Shown here one piece after another: positions 1-12,600 of a stretch of DNA of 37,000 nucleotides; position 1 is the stretch's first letter; each line of letters starts with the position of its first letter. The stretch comes from Glandiceps talaboti (taxonomy: Eukaryota; Hemichordata; Enteropneusta; Spengelidae), in contig NC_135554.1 in assembly GCF_964340395.1 (NCBI RefSeq), positions 21,663,592 to 21,700,591 on the forward strand. Reading direction: 5' to 3'. The notes below the pieces were generated by a model. The model saw only the letters and a list, made by a program, of their open reading frames with translations, was not told the DNA's origin and made no database searches. The translations under genes and the position numbers were made by a program.

Positions 1-1
1 G

Positions 2-784
2 ACGACTGGTGTGACGATACACATCGTCACACAATGGGGAGATGATTTCCCCTTGACAATTACGAGCAAGAAACTAGTGGACGATGTAAAAGCGTCGGTC
101 GAAAAGCTGACAGGCATCGGACGCAGTGAACAAATGCTGGTAATGGACGGACATCGGCTAGATAGCAGCGCTCATTTAATGAGCCTTGGCGCGAACGAAA
201 ATAGCTGCATCAGAGTTTACACTGGAAAACCTCAAACATGTAAGATGAAGTTACGACTGCGAAGTCTGACTGCAGACGAGATTTGTATCAATGTCGATCC
301 AGTAAGAGCTGTACTCGAATGTAAAGAAATATACGAGAAAAGTACGGGTATACCGCCCAGTCAACAGGAGTTTGTGTATATGGGTCAAATAATGTCCAAC
401 GATTTCACCCTACTTGACTATAAAGTAGTATCTAATTCTGTTGTCCACGTCGTCTTCAGACATTTTCCGATATTCATTGGAACTCAGCAGCATAAATTTT
501 ACTCTCTGAGGGCAAACGCTAAGACAACCATATTGGAAATAAAGGCGAAAATATATGAAAATGCGGGTATCGAAATTAAGGAACAAAGACTGGCCTACAA
601 AGGTTTTGAAATGGTTGATGGAAAGGATCTGGCGTATTACAACGCGGCCAAACCAAATAGCGTATTCCATCTAATCGTAGGTGATGATCGAGCTTTGCGG
701 TCGCGGTCGGACTTTGGGGCAGTGAAAGAACGACATTCAGATGTCGTGAAGAAGGCACCAGCGGAGCATTGCACGGTGATCTAG
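2..784 (+). CDS. Triple ubiquitin-like-domain protein with C-terminal CaaX box (5' partial)
   Basis: The frame is open from the left edge to a TAG at 782-784. The first possible start inside the window is a GTG at 11, which is not a credible eukaryotic start, so the true ATG probably lies left of the window or in an upstream exon. Counting from position 11, three ubiquitin-fold repeats follow one another: about residues 1-72, 77-150 and 152-225. Repeat 2 keeps the ubiquitin-like stretch GIPPSQQEFVYMGQ and repeat 3 has GIEIKEQRLAYKG, matching the ubiquitin segment GIPPDQQRLIFAGK. None ends in the Gly-Gly needed for processing or conjugation; repeat 2 ends in VVFRHF. A 30-residue basic tail ends in Cys-Thr-Val-Ile, a good CaaX prenylation motif (C254 to I257), as in membrane-anchored UBL3/MUB proteins. 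Those have a single UBL domain, so the tandem arrangement is unusual. I infer a membrane-tethered, non-conjugating adaptor. No clear AATAAA was seen within 900 bp downstream. Confidence 0.72.
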   Translation, partial: TTGVTIHIVTQWGDDFPLTITSKKLVDDVKASVEKLTGIGRSEQMLVMDGHRLDSSAHLMSLGANENSCIRVYTGKPQTCKMKLRLRSLTADEICINVDPVRAVLECKEIYEKSTGIPPSQQEFVYMGQIMSNDFTLLDYKVVSNSVVHVVFRHFPIFIGTQQHKFYSLRANAKTTILEIKAKIYENAGIEIKEQRLAYKGFEMVDGKDLAYYNAAKPNSVFHLIVGDDRALRSRSDFGAVKERHSDVVKKAPAEHCTVI

Positions 785-1983
785 CAAAAGTCGTGCAATG
801 CGGAACCGAGGGCACTTCTCATTTCGCGCCATACCACACCATCTGGTATTTGACCTTGGGACAGTCTTCCTGAAAGTTATTCGACCTACATTCTCGCCGA
901 GTCACTGTGACGAGATCTTGGCACGAGAAGATGTACAAACCATGACGCAACACGTTATATCTATCGATGATTCAAAATTTTGACTTTATGTATTGATATC
1001 CCATTATAACTCCAGTTTGTCACAAACTATCGAAACTGTCATATATTTCAAATGTGGCGTGATGTTTTACTGTTTACTTTGTCTGTGTCGTATACAGCTA
1101 CTCGACTCGAAACCATTAATGTGATATATGTCAATATATGTGTCATGTTATGCCAAGATATGAAAACAACGCGAGCCACAAAAGTCTTGGTCTCAATACA
1201 CTATCTTGACATGCAGTGAACAATGCGAAGCCAAATGTATTAATGTATATGTTAATTACATTAATGAGTATCTATTTTTTTGTATTCAAATGTTATGATA
1301 ACCACTTGTTTTGAGAATATTCATATGCGCCGCATTGTTCACTATATGGTCATAGCGATCTGAGCAAATCAGTGATTTTTCACCGAGAAATCACTTCGCG
1401 AAATGATCTGAGCCGCCTTGCGCACGTGGCAAACTTCCAATGACGATAACATTTGGTTCGCGTGTCACTTGCATCTCAGGCAAGCTCAGTTATCCAGTAC
1501 ATACCGTACTGCGGATGTATTGGTAGGTTAACCTGTCAAAGAGTTGAAAATTTAACATAATTTATTCCCTTCAGTACATGTACGTGGTGAGAAATGTAAA
1601 TATTATTCATCTTTCTTTGAGATGTACCTCTTTTGATACGGAATATTTTGCCAAAGTTTGCTGTTCGGACACGAAGTGTCCTTAAAAAAAATATTTAACT
1701 AGTTTTTGGTTTGTGATAAAACGCACAATGAGAGATATTTGATAATTTTCCGCCCATTGTCTTCAAAATCGCTGTCGGTTGGCAGTGTTTCAAGTAAAGC
1801 GCACAAGCTCTCAAAAAATTTACGACTTTGAGTACAATCAGGGCTAAAAATAACCAAAATAGTTGGCATTCCAAGCCGAACCTCTTCAGGGTTATTCCAA
1901 TTTATTAACATGTCGATTCTTCTGTATTTAAAATTCTCAAAATTTAATTTCTTTCGAATGCAAATAAAATTGTACGTTCGTTC
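785..1983. other. Non-coding region downstream of the UBL gene
   Basis: No convincing gene. It presumably begins with the 3' UTR of the UBL gene, but no canonical polyadenylation signal was seen. A 13-bp perfect inverted repeat (1215-1227 and 1331-1343) brackets an AT-rich 100-bp segment; it could be a small MITE but no flanking duplication was found. Confidence 0.5.
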
Positions 1984-2100
1984 GTATGTATGTATGTATG
2001 TATGTATGTATGTATGTATGTATGTATGTATGTATGTATGTATGTATGTATGTATGTATGTATGTATGCATGTTTGTTTGTTTGTTTGTTTGTTTTTTTG
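1984..2100. repeat. Compound microsatellite (GTAT)n-(TTTG)n
   Basis: About 21 uninterrupted copies of GTAT (1984-2068) pass directly into about seven TTTG copies (2070-2100). The open frames across it are repeat artefacts. Confidence 0.97.
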
Positions 2101-2384
2101 CACCCACAGTTACAGTACATTGTCCCTATCCCACTCATTCTAGCCCCCTTTTGGCCACATTTATGAGAGTAACAACAAACGTGAACGGTCTGGACGTGCT
2201 TGATTGTGCTTGCTAAGTTTAAAAATCACACTCATTTGTAAGTTAAGCGTCATTCCATGAACGGCCTAATTCAAAATAATAGTTCCTTTAGGAATGCTCT
2301 ATATAAGCTATATACATTGCTATAAAGTTGCAGCTGTACACACATGATGTATGATGCAATACATTTTCACACAGCAACTGTTCA

Positions 2385-2740
2385 GCCCTTTTACTACCAA
2401 ACGAGAGTGACTACAGAGTATAAAATAGGCAGCACGATGTTATTTTGTTTTGCATCTCGCACAAAATGATTACAGGCACTGATAGTAGCACAAGCATATA
2501 AAATAAAATGATAAATTGATCTCACTGAACCTAAGCAACATCACTATCAAGAAAGATTCAAACATAAAACTGTTTATTTGTGTTCACTGTGAGATAAAAA
2601 TATAACATATTATGTGCATGTGAGGCATCAGTGCCTTATTTTGTTAATTCTAAACAAAAATGTTTTGAGATGTACAAAAACACCGTGCCGCCCCATTGAA
2701 AAATCTATAGTCTTTCTGGTTTGGTAGTAAATATGTATAA
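2385..2740. mobile_element. Degenerate foldback (inverted-repeat) element
   Basis: The left arm from about 2389 (TTTACTACCAAAC, then GCAGCACGATG, then GGCACTGAT) is repeated in reverse complement and reverse order at about 2620-2735 (ATCAGTGCC, CACCGTGCCGC, GTTTGGTAGTAAA). A further inner pair (ATCTCACTGAAC / GTTCACTGTGAGAT) continues the pairing towards the centre. Several blocks in matching order argue for an old foldback element or MITE and against chance. No target duplication was identified. Confidence 0.6.
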
Positions 2741-4362
2741 ATACGAAAAAGTGATGGATGCAGACCCCAAACTAGTTTTCTTCATGTTATTTGTCGTGGG
2801 GCTACGCTGCACATACCCTTTATTTTTTGAATCTGAATATAAAATCGTGCAACGAATGTGCAATAAATAGCTATAACCGGTATATGGGGTGGGGGCAGTG
2901 TAATTACATCTGGTAACTGAGTACTTCTGGTGAGTCTGTACCGAACGTAATTAGTATAATAGAAAATACAACGCGGTGCGTGGATCAGAACACTCCCAGA
3001 GTTGCCCCGTACAGGAGGAAGGAACTGAATATATCAGAGTGAATAACAACCGTGTACCAGCAACAAAATAAGCTAAACATGCCTGATATTACCGAAAATT
3101 AAATTGTCATTTCTACACCATCTCAAAGTTGGGCGATTACAATTGAATTTGATGTAAATTTTAATCTGTTTATTTTGTACCTTCTTTTGCTAATTTTTAT
3201 TGGAAGGAATCTATTTATTCCATATCATATGATAAATGTTATATTTGGCATGTCACGTGATCTCATAATATTCCACTCGACCTAAATATGTGGGGTTTTT
3301 TTTATAAATAGTACGACCAACAAAAACGGGCATAAATCATTATACGAACAATACGCTACAACGATCTAGTAGGACAACGCCTAACCGTGCTTTGTAATGG
3401 TCAACTTTATTATCCAACTTTACAACAGGCTACAATGTAGAGGATTTCAAGTACATCACACCATTTGGTTTATTACACGAGTTTTTTTTGTCGGCAATCA
3501 GACAACTACATCTTGCCCACGTGTCCCAAGTTCAATTCATTCTCAGGACACTACTGGCGTCACCATAATGCGTACATCTATTTTAGGTTTGTCTATTTGT
3601 AAAAATAAAAAAAATAGCGACCTTTATAACTTTTTTGCTCATATACCGCAACAATTTTTTTCCGGTTTCGACATCAATGTTTAATCTTATTCGATTGAAT
3701 GTTCCGAGGGATGTGTTTATGAAGAATTATTATTATTGATGACACAATGACCCCATCGTCAGAAATAAATAAATTGAACTGTAATCATCTGTGCTATCAT
3801 TCACAAAATGGCTTATAAAAGTTAAAACATCTGCATCTTTACAAGGAAAATTAATAGAACTGCAAATCGTAAACAGACACAATTTAACCATAGACCATAC
3901 ACGTGTAGGGTATATAATTTAACACAAGACACAGTCACCGCATGACCGTGGTTTAATCTGAACATAATTTTTTCCCCGAAGGCGCCCTCTCATGGTAATT
4001 CAAAGAAATTTGGTGTCAAAGGTCAAACTTGTCAACAAGGATATTTAACTCCAAGTTGTCACTGCGTACTGCATGTACTGGTAGTGTAACAAATACGGCA
4101 TACGAGATGTAAACCCTCACAATAGGTAGCGAAATGATGATAGATAATGAATATATACCCCAGTCGAGTTGGTTGGCGCACCGGATCACCACCTGTATCG
4201 ATGGACAGTGCAGTGAAGGAGGGTCGAAGATCATCGAAGAGTTCGGACAACTGTTTAACCTGCTGTAATTTAAATGCTGTTTAGAATAGTACACACGCGA
4301 ATGTTCAGATTTTCTGTAACGTTGAAGATTACGTCACAAGTTAATAGTCCCCATAGATCAAC
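2741..4362. other. Intergenic, AT-rich; nothing recognised
   Basis: Open frames here (for example 3397-3684 plus and 4016-4294 minus) have low-complexity or unrecognisable translations and no splice context. The promoter and 5' UTR of the BTB-kelch gene should lie in the last few hundred bases, but I could not identify a core promoter element with confidence. Confidence 0.5.
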
Positions 4363-5787
4363 ATGACTTACTTTCTACGAATTCGTGTCGGGAAACGAAC
4401 CTTCGACGTCAGACGACAATTACTATTGGCAGAGAGCGAGTACTTCCGGGTTATGTTCTCCGGCGACTGGAAAGAGAGCTCCGACCACGAACTTGAAGTG
4501 AAGGGACCAGTTCCAACAGAGAATGCGGCTAAGATTATTTTTGACTTCCTAGAGACGAAAAAATTACAGGTTAAACAGGATAACTTAGAAGAAGTTGCCA
4601 TGGCAGCTGATTTTTTCCGGATTCATTCAGTTTTTCCCGCTATGCAGAAAGAAATTATGGACTTAGAAAATTGGAAGGACTTCGTTAGGTTGGCCGAGAT
4701 TTTCCACCAACCTTATATTAAAGACGAGGCGTACAGTTTTGTCAGTGACAATTATCTCGTAGTGTCAGAAACAGACGAATTTAATGAACTTCCGACCGAA
4801 GACAAAGATATTATTCGAAAACTGCCCCTTCGTAATTTCAAGCGAGTACTTGCTGTTCTTTGCCATAACCTTGACTTGAAATATTTTCATTTTGGTGATG
4901 ACACTTGGGAACATCTGTCAACAATTCCAGTGGCTGGAACTCTTAGTCGTAACGACTTTATTTCGTATGGTAGTGTGGTAGCAGTTGGACAACATGTTAT
5001 TGTGCTTGGCGTTGAAGATATCACAGATGCTGCAGACTTTGTATTTGGGACGAACAGGAGCATGTTGACTTTCAGTAAGACACTTGTGTATGACACAAAA
5101 AGTAATGTGTGGTCTCAAGTTAAACCATTGGACTTGTCAGTTCAGAACACAAGATACTACTGTGTCCCTTACTGTGTAGTGACGCTTGGTCATTTTGTAT
5201 ATGTATTTGGTGGTGAAGTACACCACAGATACAACTCTGATACTGATCAATGGCAAACTATATCCAAGCTTCCAGGAGCAGTTGTCCTTGGGCCAACATT
5301 TCAACTACAGAGTAACGTTGTGTGTTGTGCAGCTAAAATACATGTCTTATGTCAGATAAACTCCAGAGTATCCGAAATAGATCTCGGCATTGCAAGCTAT
5401 GACCCCCATGAAGATAAATGGAATGAACCACAGCGTGTGTTCAAACTTTCTGATGTAACATTTCACAGCATACTGTGCAATGATAAGGATATATACATAA
5501 TTATATTTTCCAAGGGAAAACGTCGTCCAGGGGGGAGAGATTTAAGCCAACATTTGTATCTCTTTCATCCAAATACTGGGAAAGCACAACTTATCAAAAA
5601 GTGGCAGCATCGTCATCATGTTAGCAAAGCACATGCTATTTTTGGTGATACGCTGTATAGATTTGACACGGACAAAACTGTTTGTACGTCACTGAGTGAT
5701 GATTTAAAGGAGTCAGTTTTGCCAGCACTTCCAGGGGAACCGCATACAGCATTCGTTGTTAATGTTCCATGTGATTTTCTATATTAG
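4363..5787 (+). CDS. BTB-BACK-kelch domain protein (single exon)
   Basis: An intact 474-codon frame from ATG 4363 (A at -3, a good Kozak context) to TAG. Residues about 5-100 form a BTB/POZ domain: a FDVRRQLLLAESEYFRVMFS block followed by the acidic-hydrophobic segment and LEEVAMAADFFRI. Residues about 105-165 match a BACK domain (FVRLAEIFHQPYIKDEAYSFV). The rest, about 180-470, is a divergent kelch propeller; the clearest blade is FVYVFGGEVHHRYNSDTDQW, with the double glycine and the Tyr/Trp spacing. The usual 20-40 residues before the BTB core (the LCDV strand) are missing, so the protein starts almost inside the BTB fold. Family members are typically CUL3 ubiquitin-ligase substrate adaptors or actin-associated proteins; the adaptor role here is inference. 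It lacks introns, as many lineage-expanded invertebrate KLHL genes do. At 474 aa it is shorter than the usual 560-620. Confidence 0.88.
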   Translation: MTYFLRIRVGKRTFDVRRQLLLAESEYFRVMFSGDWKESSDHELEVKGPVPTENAAKIIFDFLETKKLQVKQDNLEEVAMAADFFRIHSVFPAMQKEIMDLENWKDFVRLAEIFHQPYIKDEAYSFVSDNYLVVSETDEFNELPTEDKDIIRKLPLRNFKRVLAVLCHNLDLKYFHFGDDTWEHLSTIPVAGTLSRNDFISYGSVVAVGQHVIVLGVEDITDAADFVFGTNRSMLTFSKTLVYDTKSNVWSQVKPLDLSVQNTRYYCVPYCVVTLGHFVYVFGGEVHHRYNSDTDQWQTISKLPGAVVLGPTFQLQSNVVCCAAKIHVLCQINSRVSEIDLGIASYDPHEDKWNEPQRVFKLSDVTFHSILCNDKDIYIIIFSKGKRRPGGRDLSQHLYLFHPNTGKAQLIKKWQHRHHVSKAHAIFGDTLYRFDTDKTVCTSLSDDLKESVLPALPGEPHTAFVVNVPCDFLY

Positions 5788-5922
5788 ACTACATGAGTAT
5801 CATCCGAACTTCAAGCAGACTATTAGTGTCGATTTCCAAGACTTCACTTGGAGGTCTCACTTCCACCCGCGTCTTTCAGAGTGGGTAGAAGTTAGAGCAT
5901 CCAGAGGAGTCTGGGTAGTCGA

Positions 5923-6135
5923 CAATTTGATTAAAATCTGATGTGGTGAAAGCGGCTAGATGCCTTTATTTACCTCTATTTCCATCGTTTTGTGTCATTT
6001 GTTTTGTTGCAAGTGATCGCCGATTTCCCATGGCAGCGACCACTCGCAACAAAACAAACGACACAAAATGATGTACATGTAGAGGTAAATAAAGGCATCT
6101 AGCCGCTTTCACCACATCAGATTTTAATCAGATTG
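5923..6135. mobile_element. Foldback MITE with 9-bp target-site duplication (Mutator-like)
   Basis: The two ~100-bp arms (5923 to about 6022 and about 6036-6135) are near-perfect reverse complements, beginning CAAT(T/C)TGATTAAAATCTG, with a loop of about 14 bases. The element is flanked on both sides by GGTAGTCGA (5914-5922 and 6136-6144), a perfect 9-bp direct repeat. A 9-bp duplication with very long terminal inverted repeats is typical of Mutator-like elements; that class assignment is inference. It carries no coding capacity. The right arm supplies an AATAAA at 6088-6093, 300 bp past the BTB-kelch stop codon. Confidence 0.9.
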
Positions 6136-7730
<1,595 letters not shown>

Positions 7731-7743
7731 GTGCGCGCGCGTG

Positions 7744-7818
<75 letters not shown>
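7731..7818. repeat. (GC)n/(GT)n leader and (TA)n microsatellite
   Basis: A short alternating GTGCGCGCGCGTGTATGTAT stretch, a Z-DNA-prone composition, runs into about 34 TA units that end at the hairpin element. Confidence 0.95.
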
Positions 7819-7824
<6 letters not shown>

Positions 7825-7935
7825 CTTAATTCAAAAGAATAAGGATGTTACAAGTCGTTACTCAGAGTTTAACGACTTATTACAGCCTTATTCTTTTGAA
7901 TTAAGTCTATAATGCTATGCTACTAATATTGCATC
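7819..7935. mobile_element. Hairpin element related to the hammerhead-like repeat at 18.7 kb
   Basis: ATAGACTTAATTCAAAAGAA and the following ~22 bases are repeated as an inverted copy ending about 7910, around a short centre ACTCAGAGT. The right arm plus the following GCTATGCTACTAATAT is homologous to 18785-18850 (GAGTAACGACTTATAACATC, CTTATTCTTT, GCTCTGCTACTAATAT). AAGTCGTTA and TAACGACTT, directly flanking the centre, are exactly what would form stem I of a hammerhead; the catalytic CTGATGA and GAAA strands are absent here. Best read as a collapsed copy of the same repeat family. Confidence 0.6.
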
Positions 7936-7985
7936 GAGCACGGTTCTCTCCAGTGAGACACTTATACTTATAATATAGTAACATA

Positions 7986-8060
7986 GTAATTAACACCTGT
8001 GTTCCCAGTTCATGTTAATTACTTCAGTCTGATGAAGTCCTTAGTGAGAGGACAAAAGCT
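7986..8060 (+). ncRNA. Hammerhead-like CTGATGA motif (decayed)
   Basis: A 10-bp perfect hairpin (7986-7995 with 8013-8022) precedes CTGATGA at 8029-8035, a GTCC/GGAC helix (8037-8040 with 8050-8053) and then AAAAGC where an active hammerhead needs GAAA. Flanking strands do not form a stem I. It resembles the CTGATGA-helix-GAAA cores carried by Penelope-like retroelements, but the G-to-A change in the core implies an inactive relic at best. Confidence 0.3.
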
Positions 8061-8169
8061 TCAGGTACAGCTTTCCAAGAGTTGGTTGTGTTAGAAATTG
8101 AAAAGTTTAAACTTCACAAGAAATGGCTTATACCACACAGTTTAACCTACATATAAATATATTCATATA

Positions 8170-8271
<102 letters not shown>

Positions 8272-8563
8272 GTATATAACATTGTAATGACATTACGTAT
8301 GACCTTCCATTGTTGGTCCTTTTCTCTCCCCTACTCCTACCTAAAAAGAAATAGCGTTATGATTATAATCACAACGAAACTAGATGAAATTAAAACGAAA
8401 CTTCAAAATAAATACTACAATGTTTGTAATTGCAGCAAAATCTTAAATCTCCTAATAATACCTAAAACACTTGACATTTATAAGTGGATGATTTTCTCGC
8501 CTGGTAATACGATCAAAAAAGTCGTAGTGATAACTGTACGTATTTCATACGCGATGCCAAATA

Positions 8564-9629
8564 CTACATCTCTTTGTAGGCAATCGTGTTGGACTGTTTT
8601 TCTTTTTTATCGTGGTTTTCAGACTTCGGTGTACCACAGTCAAATTCATCATCACCATCGTCTTTTCTGTCCCGCAAGTGATGGTCTTCCTCTTCTCCGA
8701 AGTAACGTAGCAGAGGATTCCGTCGTCCGGTCGTAAACGGGAATGATTCTGTGGGGGATTGCGCGGATGGGCTTCCGACATCTCTCTGAGTTGAATGTTC
8801 ATCTCGAGCCAGAGTTGCCATTCTGTTATCTATATCTAGTTGCCTAATTCGACTTGATTCCGATAGATTGAGTGGTTCTGTGTACGGATAATGGACTGGG
8901 ACACGGGCGGAAAGAGGGAACGGATAGAATGGTGTAACTATCGGCGTTGGCCGTCTCGGATGGTGAGATAACGAATTATATGGTATCACTGGTCGACCAG
9001 AATGAGATTCAACATGTGCCCCCAAAAGAACGTCAGCGTGTTGTTGTAGTGACCACAGTCGGGATTTTAAAGCTGCGTTCTCATTGGACAACTCCACCAC
9101 CTTACATTCAATCATCATGTCGCTGAATCGTCGCTTCTCGCGAGACCGTTTTGCGGCTTCGTTATTCTTTCTTCTCTTTACCCAATAACTTTCGTCTTTC
9201 TGTTCATCCGCTATAAATTCTCGGCGTCTTCGAGACAGAGCGAAGTTTTTAGGCTTGATTGGGATGCCGTGTAGTCTTAACGTTTCGCGCTTGTCTTCTT
9301 CTCTGAGAAGTTGGGGAATGGTTGCCGGGGCAACAACATCCATAGTTGATGCCGTAACATCCCGCATCGACACATCGTGTAACTGGGTTCGTGGGAATTC
9401 ACCTTGTAGACGGAGTGATGAGTAGGGTGACTGTAAGATACTCTTTGGTATCGTGCCAATGCTGTTGCCAAAGTGTGTTGATGATAATGGTATACCGGGC
9501 GGGCCATGGGGGATAGGTACAATTGGAGGTAGAACCCGGTGATACCGATCTTCTGCGATTTTTGGTAACTTTGTTGACAAGTCCGACGAACTTGGACTAT
9601 CTTCAGCTGGTTGTGTATTTGGTTTGACT
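8564..9629 (-). CDS. NFIL3/E4BP4-like bZIP transcription factor, terminal exon
   Basis: Open frame on the minus strand ending in TAG at 8566-8564. It contains an unmistakable NFIL3-type basic region, with [13 protein letters not shown] preceded by [14 protein letters not shown], then a leucine zipper ([15 protein letters not shown]). Counting from the codon at 9580, the bZIP spans residues about 118-190. NFIL3 family proteins bind D-box/E4BP4 sites, mostly as repressors. A PLNLS motif at residues 236-240 matches the CtBP-binding PxDLS type, supporting repression. The codon at 9580 is TTG, and no in-frame ATG occurs until residue 72 (9365-9367). The frame stays open upstream to 9674, and a good 3' splice site (TTTATAG, AG at 9631-9630) precedes residues [11 protein letters not shown] therefore place the exon start at about 9629, with the start codon in an exon further right. 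Starting at M72 is the alternative. The C-terminus is acidic, then basic ([11 protein letters not shown]). Confidence 0.85.
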
Positions 9630-9689
9630 CTATAAAGATACCAACAAAAATACCAAACGCTATAAAGGATTTATATATAAAGATTGTAT

Positions 9690-10610
<921 letters not shown>

Positions 10611-10613
10611 TCC

Positions 10614-10648
<35 letters not shown>

Positions 10649-10678
10649 CACGGACACACACACACACACACACACACA
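10611..10678. repeat. (GACA)n-(CA)n microsatellite
   Basis: About eight ACAG units followed by about 13 CA units. The sequence just before it (GATACCGTGTCCACAGACAG) looks like the 3' end of a decayed retroelement that commonly terminates in ACAG repeats; compare the similar context at 26900-27141. Confidence 0.85.
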
Positions 10679-11682
10679 AATGTATTACAATACACTTCCT
10701 TACAGGAGGTAAAAATCACGTTAAAAATCTTCAAACATTTAGGATTAATTTTGCAATGTTGACGACCCCAATTGGATGCATGAAAGTGCGTTCAAATCTT
10801 TTTCAAGACTTTGATTCAGGTTCATCATTTCTACTGGTAGCTTTCACTCATTTTACCACCTTGTGTTTTTTTTTCACCCTAACTTTCAGTCTGTTACAGT
10901 CCAGTTAATAGAAGTGAAAACATACGTTGATTCAGAACTAACATACTTACCTATCCATTGCGTTACACGCGACGTCTAAAATGATGAAGAGTAGAACAAA
11001 TGGTCTTCTCGTGTTAGATGTACTTGACAGGTCTGCAATAAAATGACTGATCCTTGGCCTACTCGAGGATTTATATATCCCACAGACTCGGTGGTTTTGA
11101 AAAAAAAACTTTTGAAAGCTTTGAAACGATTAATACACAGACAAGTAACAAAATGTATACGTATCGGCAATCTAATTTATGGGAGGAAATAATCGCCTGA
11201 TATGTGTAAGGCGTTGGTGCCTTAATTAATAGGCAGGAAGAACTATTTCGTTGTTTCAGTTATTGGAAATTTGTATCAGAGTGGGGACCTTGTTGAGACA
11301 TGTATATCTCGACAACACATCGTCAAAATCTGAAAACCCATTATCAGTACATATATCATTGCTTGATTAGTTTATCAGTAAGGGATTGAATATGTCTCAA
11401 CACGCATATCGTATGTCTAATATGAAAGACAGATGTATACCTGCGATTCAATGGGTTAAAGGTCATGGGATACTCTGTATTTGCATCTAATCCGCAACAC
11501 CAATTCGTGTAAGATTTAAACATTTAATTTCACACCAGCACGTTTTCCATCTAATCCGTTACACCGATACATTTAAAGATAAAATTCGCCCCGTTTTTGA
11601 AGACACAAAGTTTCCGTCCACATCATTTCAGTTCGGTGGAATCACAGGGGGTTCAGGCTTAGTTAGTTATATTTACGAAAAC
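10679..11682. other. Non-coding region
   Basis: No gene recognised. Two related stretches beginning CATCTAATCCG occur at about 11484 and 11549 and may be remnants of one duplicated repeat. Confidence 0.4.
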
Positions 11683-11762
11683 ACAAAACAAAACAAAAAA
11701 CAAAAACAAAAAACAAACAAACAAACAAACAAACAAACAAACAAACAAACAAACAAACAAAC
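11683..11762. repeat. (CAAA)n microsatellite
   Basis: AAAAC-type imperfect repeats lead into about 14 clean CAAA units. Confidence 0.95.
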
Positions 11763-11869
11763 AGAAACAACATATAAACACTGACAAACATAAATGGCAT
11801 GGTAATTGGAATTAATATCAACAATGGCACTAGTGCATTATGGGTACGGCAATAGTGACAATTTCACAT

Positions 11870-12600
11870 AAAAACTATTGCAATTCTAAGCCTCAATGAT
11901 ACCACATGGGAAGATGCTTATCAAAATCAAAATCCATATTTAAGGATTATGAAATATATAAAAAGCAGTTCGACTTATTACATTTTCTGATTACACTGCA
12001 CATTCTGATCCTTTATTTCGCCAACTAAATATATTACCACTTCCGAAACTCAGTAAATATTCTTCCTGTCTATTTATCTTTGACTCATTAAATAATAATT
12101 TCCCTACAAATATTACTACCTATTTTGAAGTCCCTACCCATACTTACTCTACACGATCATCTAATAGTGGCAATCTCCGAATACCGAATGACAGACTCAG
12201 TATTACTCAACACAACATTGTATTTGCTGCAGTCAGACACTGGAATTCACTGCCATATCATCTATAGCTAAAACAAATAAATTCAAGATTTAAATTTCAA
12301 AAAGCTTTAAAATCTTACTTATCAGCTTTGTGATTTTCTTTTTCTTTTTTTTCCGTATATTCTTTGTAGATTTTCTTTTTCTCGACACTGTCTGAGTTTT
12401 TTGTAAATTTTATTGCAGTAATAATTATGGACTGTGGACTCGATTAGTCCGTTGGGACTACTTCCACAGTCCAAACCAGATATAAATCGGTGTTCTTTTG
12501 TTCTATTTTGTTTGTTTTGAATTGTAGGTTTGTAATACTTGAGTTTATATTCAACTTTGTTCTATTTATTTATATCTGGTTGAATAAAGAGTCACAATAC
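11870..12600 (+). mobile_element. Decayed LINE 3' end (L2/Crack-like) with structured tail
   Basis: From 12001 the plus frame reads HSDPLFRQLNILPLPKLSKY, then THTYSTRSSNSGNLRIP and VFAAVRHWNSLP. This is the characteristic C-terminus of L2/CR1-group reverse transcriptase ORFs. A premature TAG at 12265-12267 interrupts the frame, after which FKFQKALKSYLSAL continues to a TGA at 12331-12333. Downstream there is a nested stem-loop (12429-12438 with 12463-12472; inner 12445-12450 with 12455-12460), a second 12-bp stem (12476-12487 with 12568-12579) and AATAAA at 12583-12588. A structured 3' tail is expected for template recognition by the element's own enzyme. The 5' part is missing or eroded; the exact left boundary is uncertain. 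Confidence 0.72.

Noticed and set aside
1215-1343. 13-bp inverted repeat AGTGAACAATGCG
   Set aside because: No target duplication and no further pairing; too short to call a mobile element.
3397-3684. 95-codon plus frame
   Set aside because: No domain, AT-rich composition, no splice or promoter support.
8287-8802. Frames overlapping the bZIP exon on both strands
   Set aside because: The bZIP frame has clear homology and explains this interval; the others are shadows.
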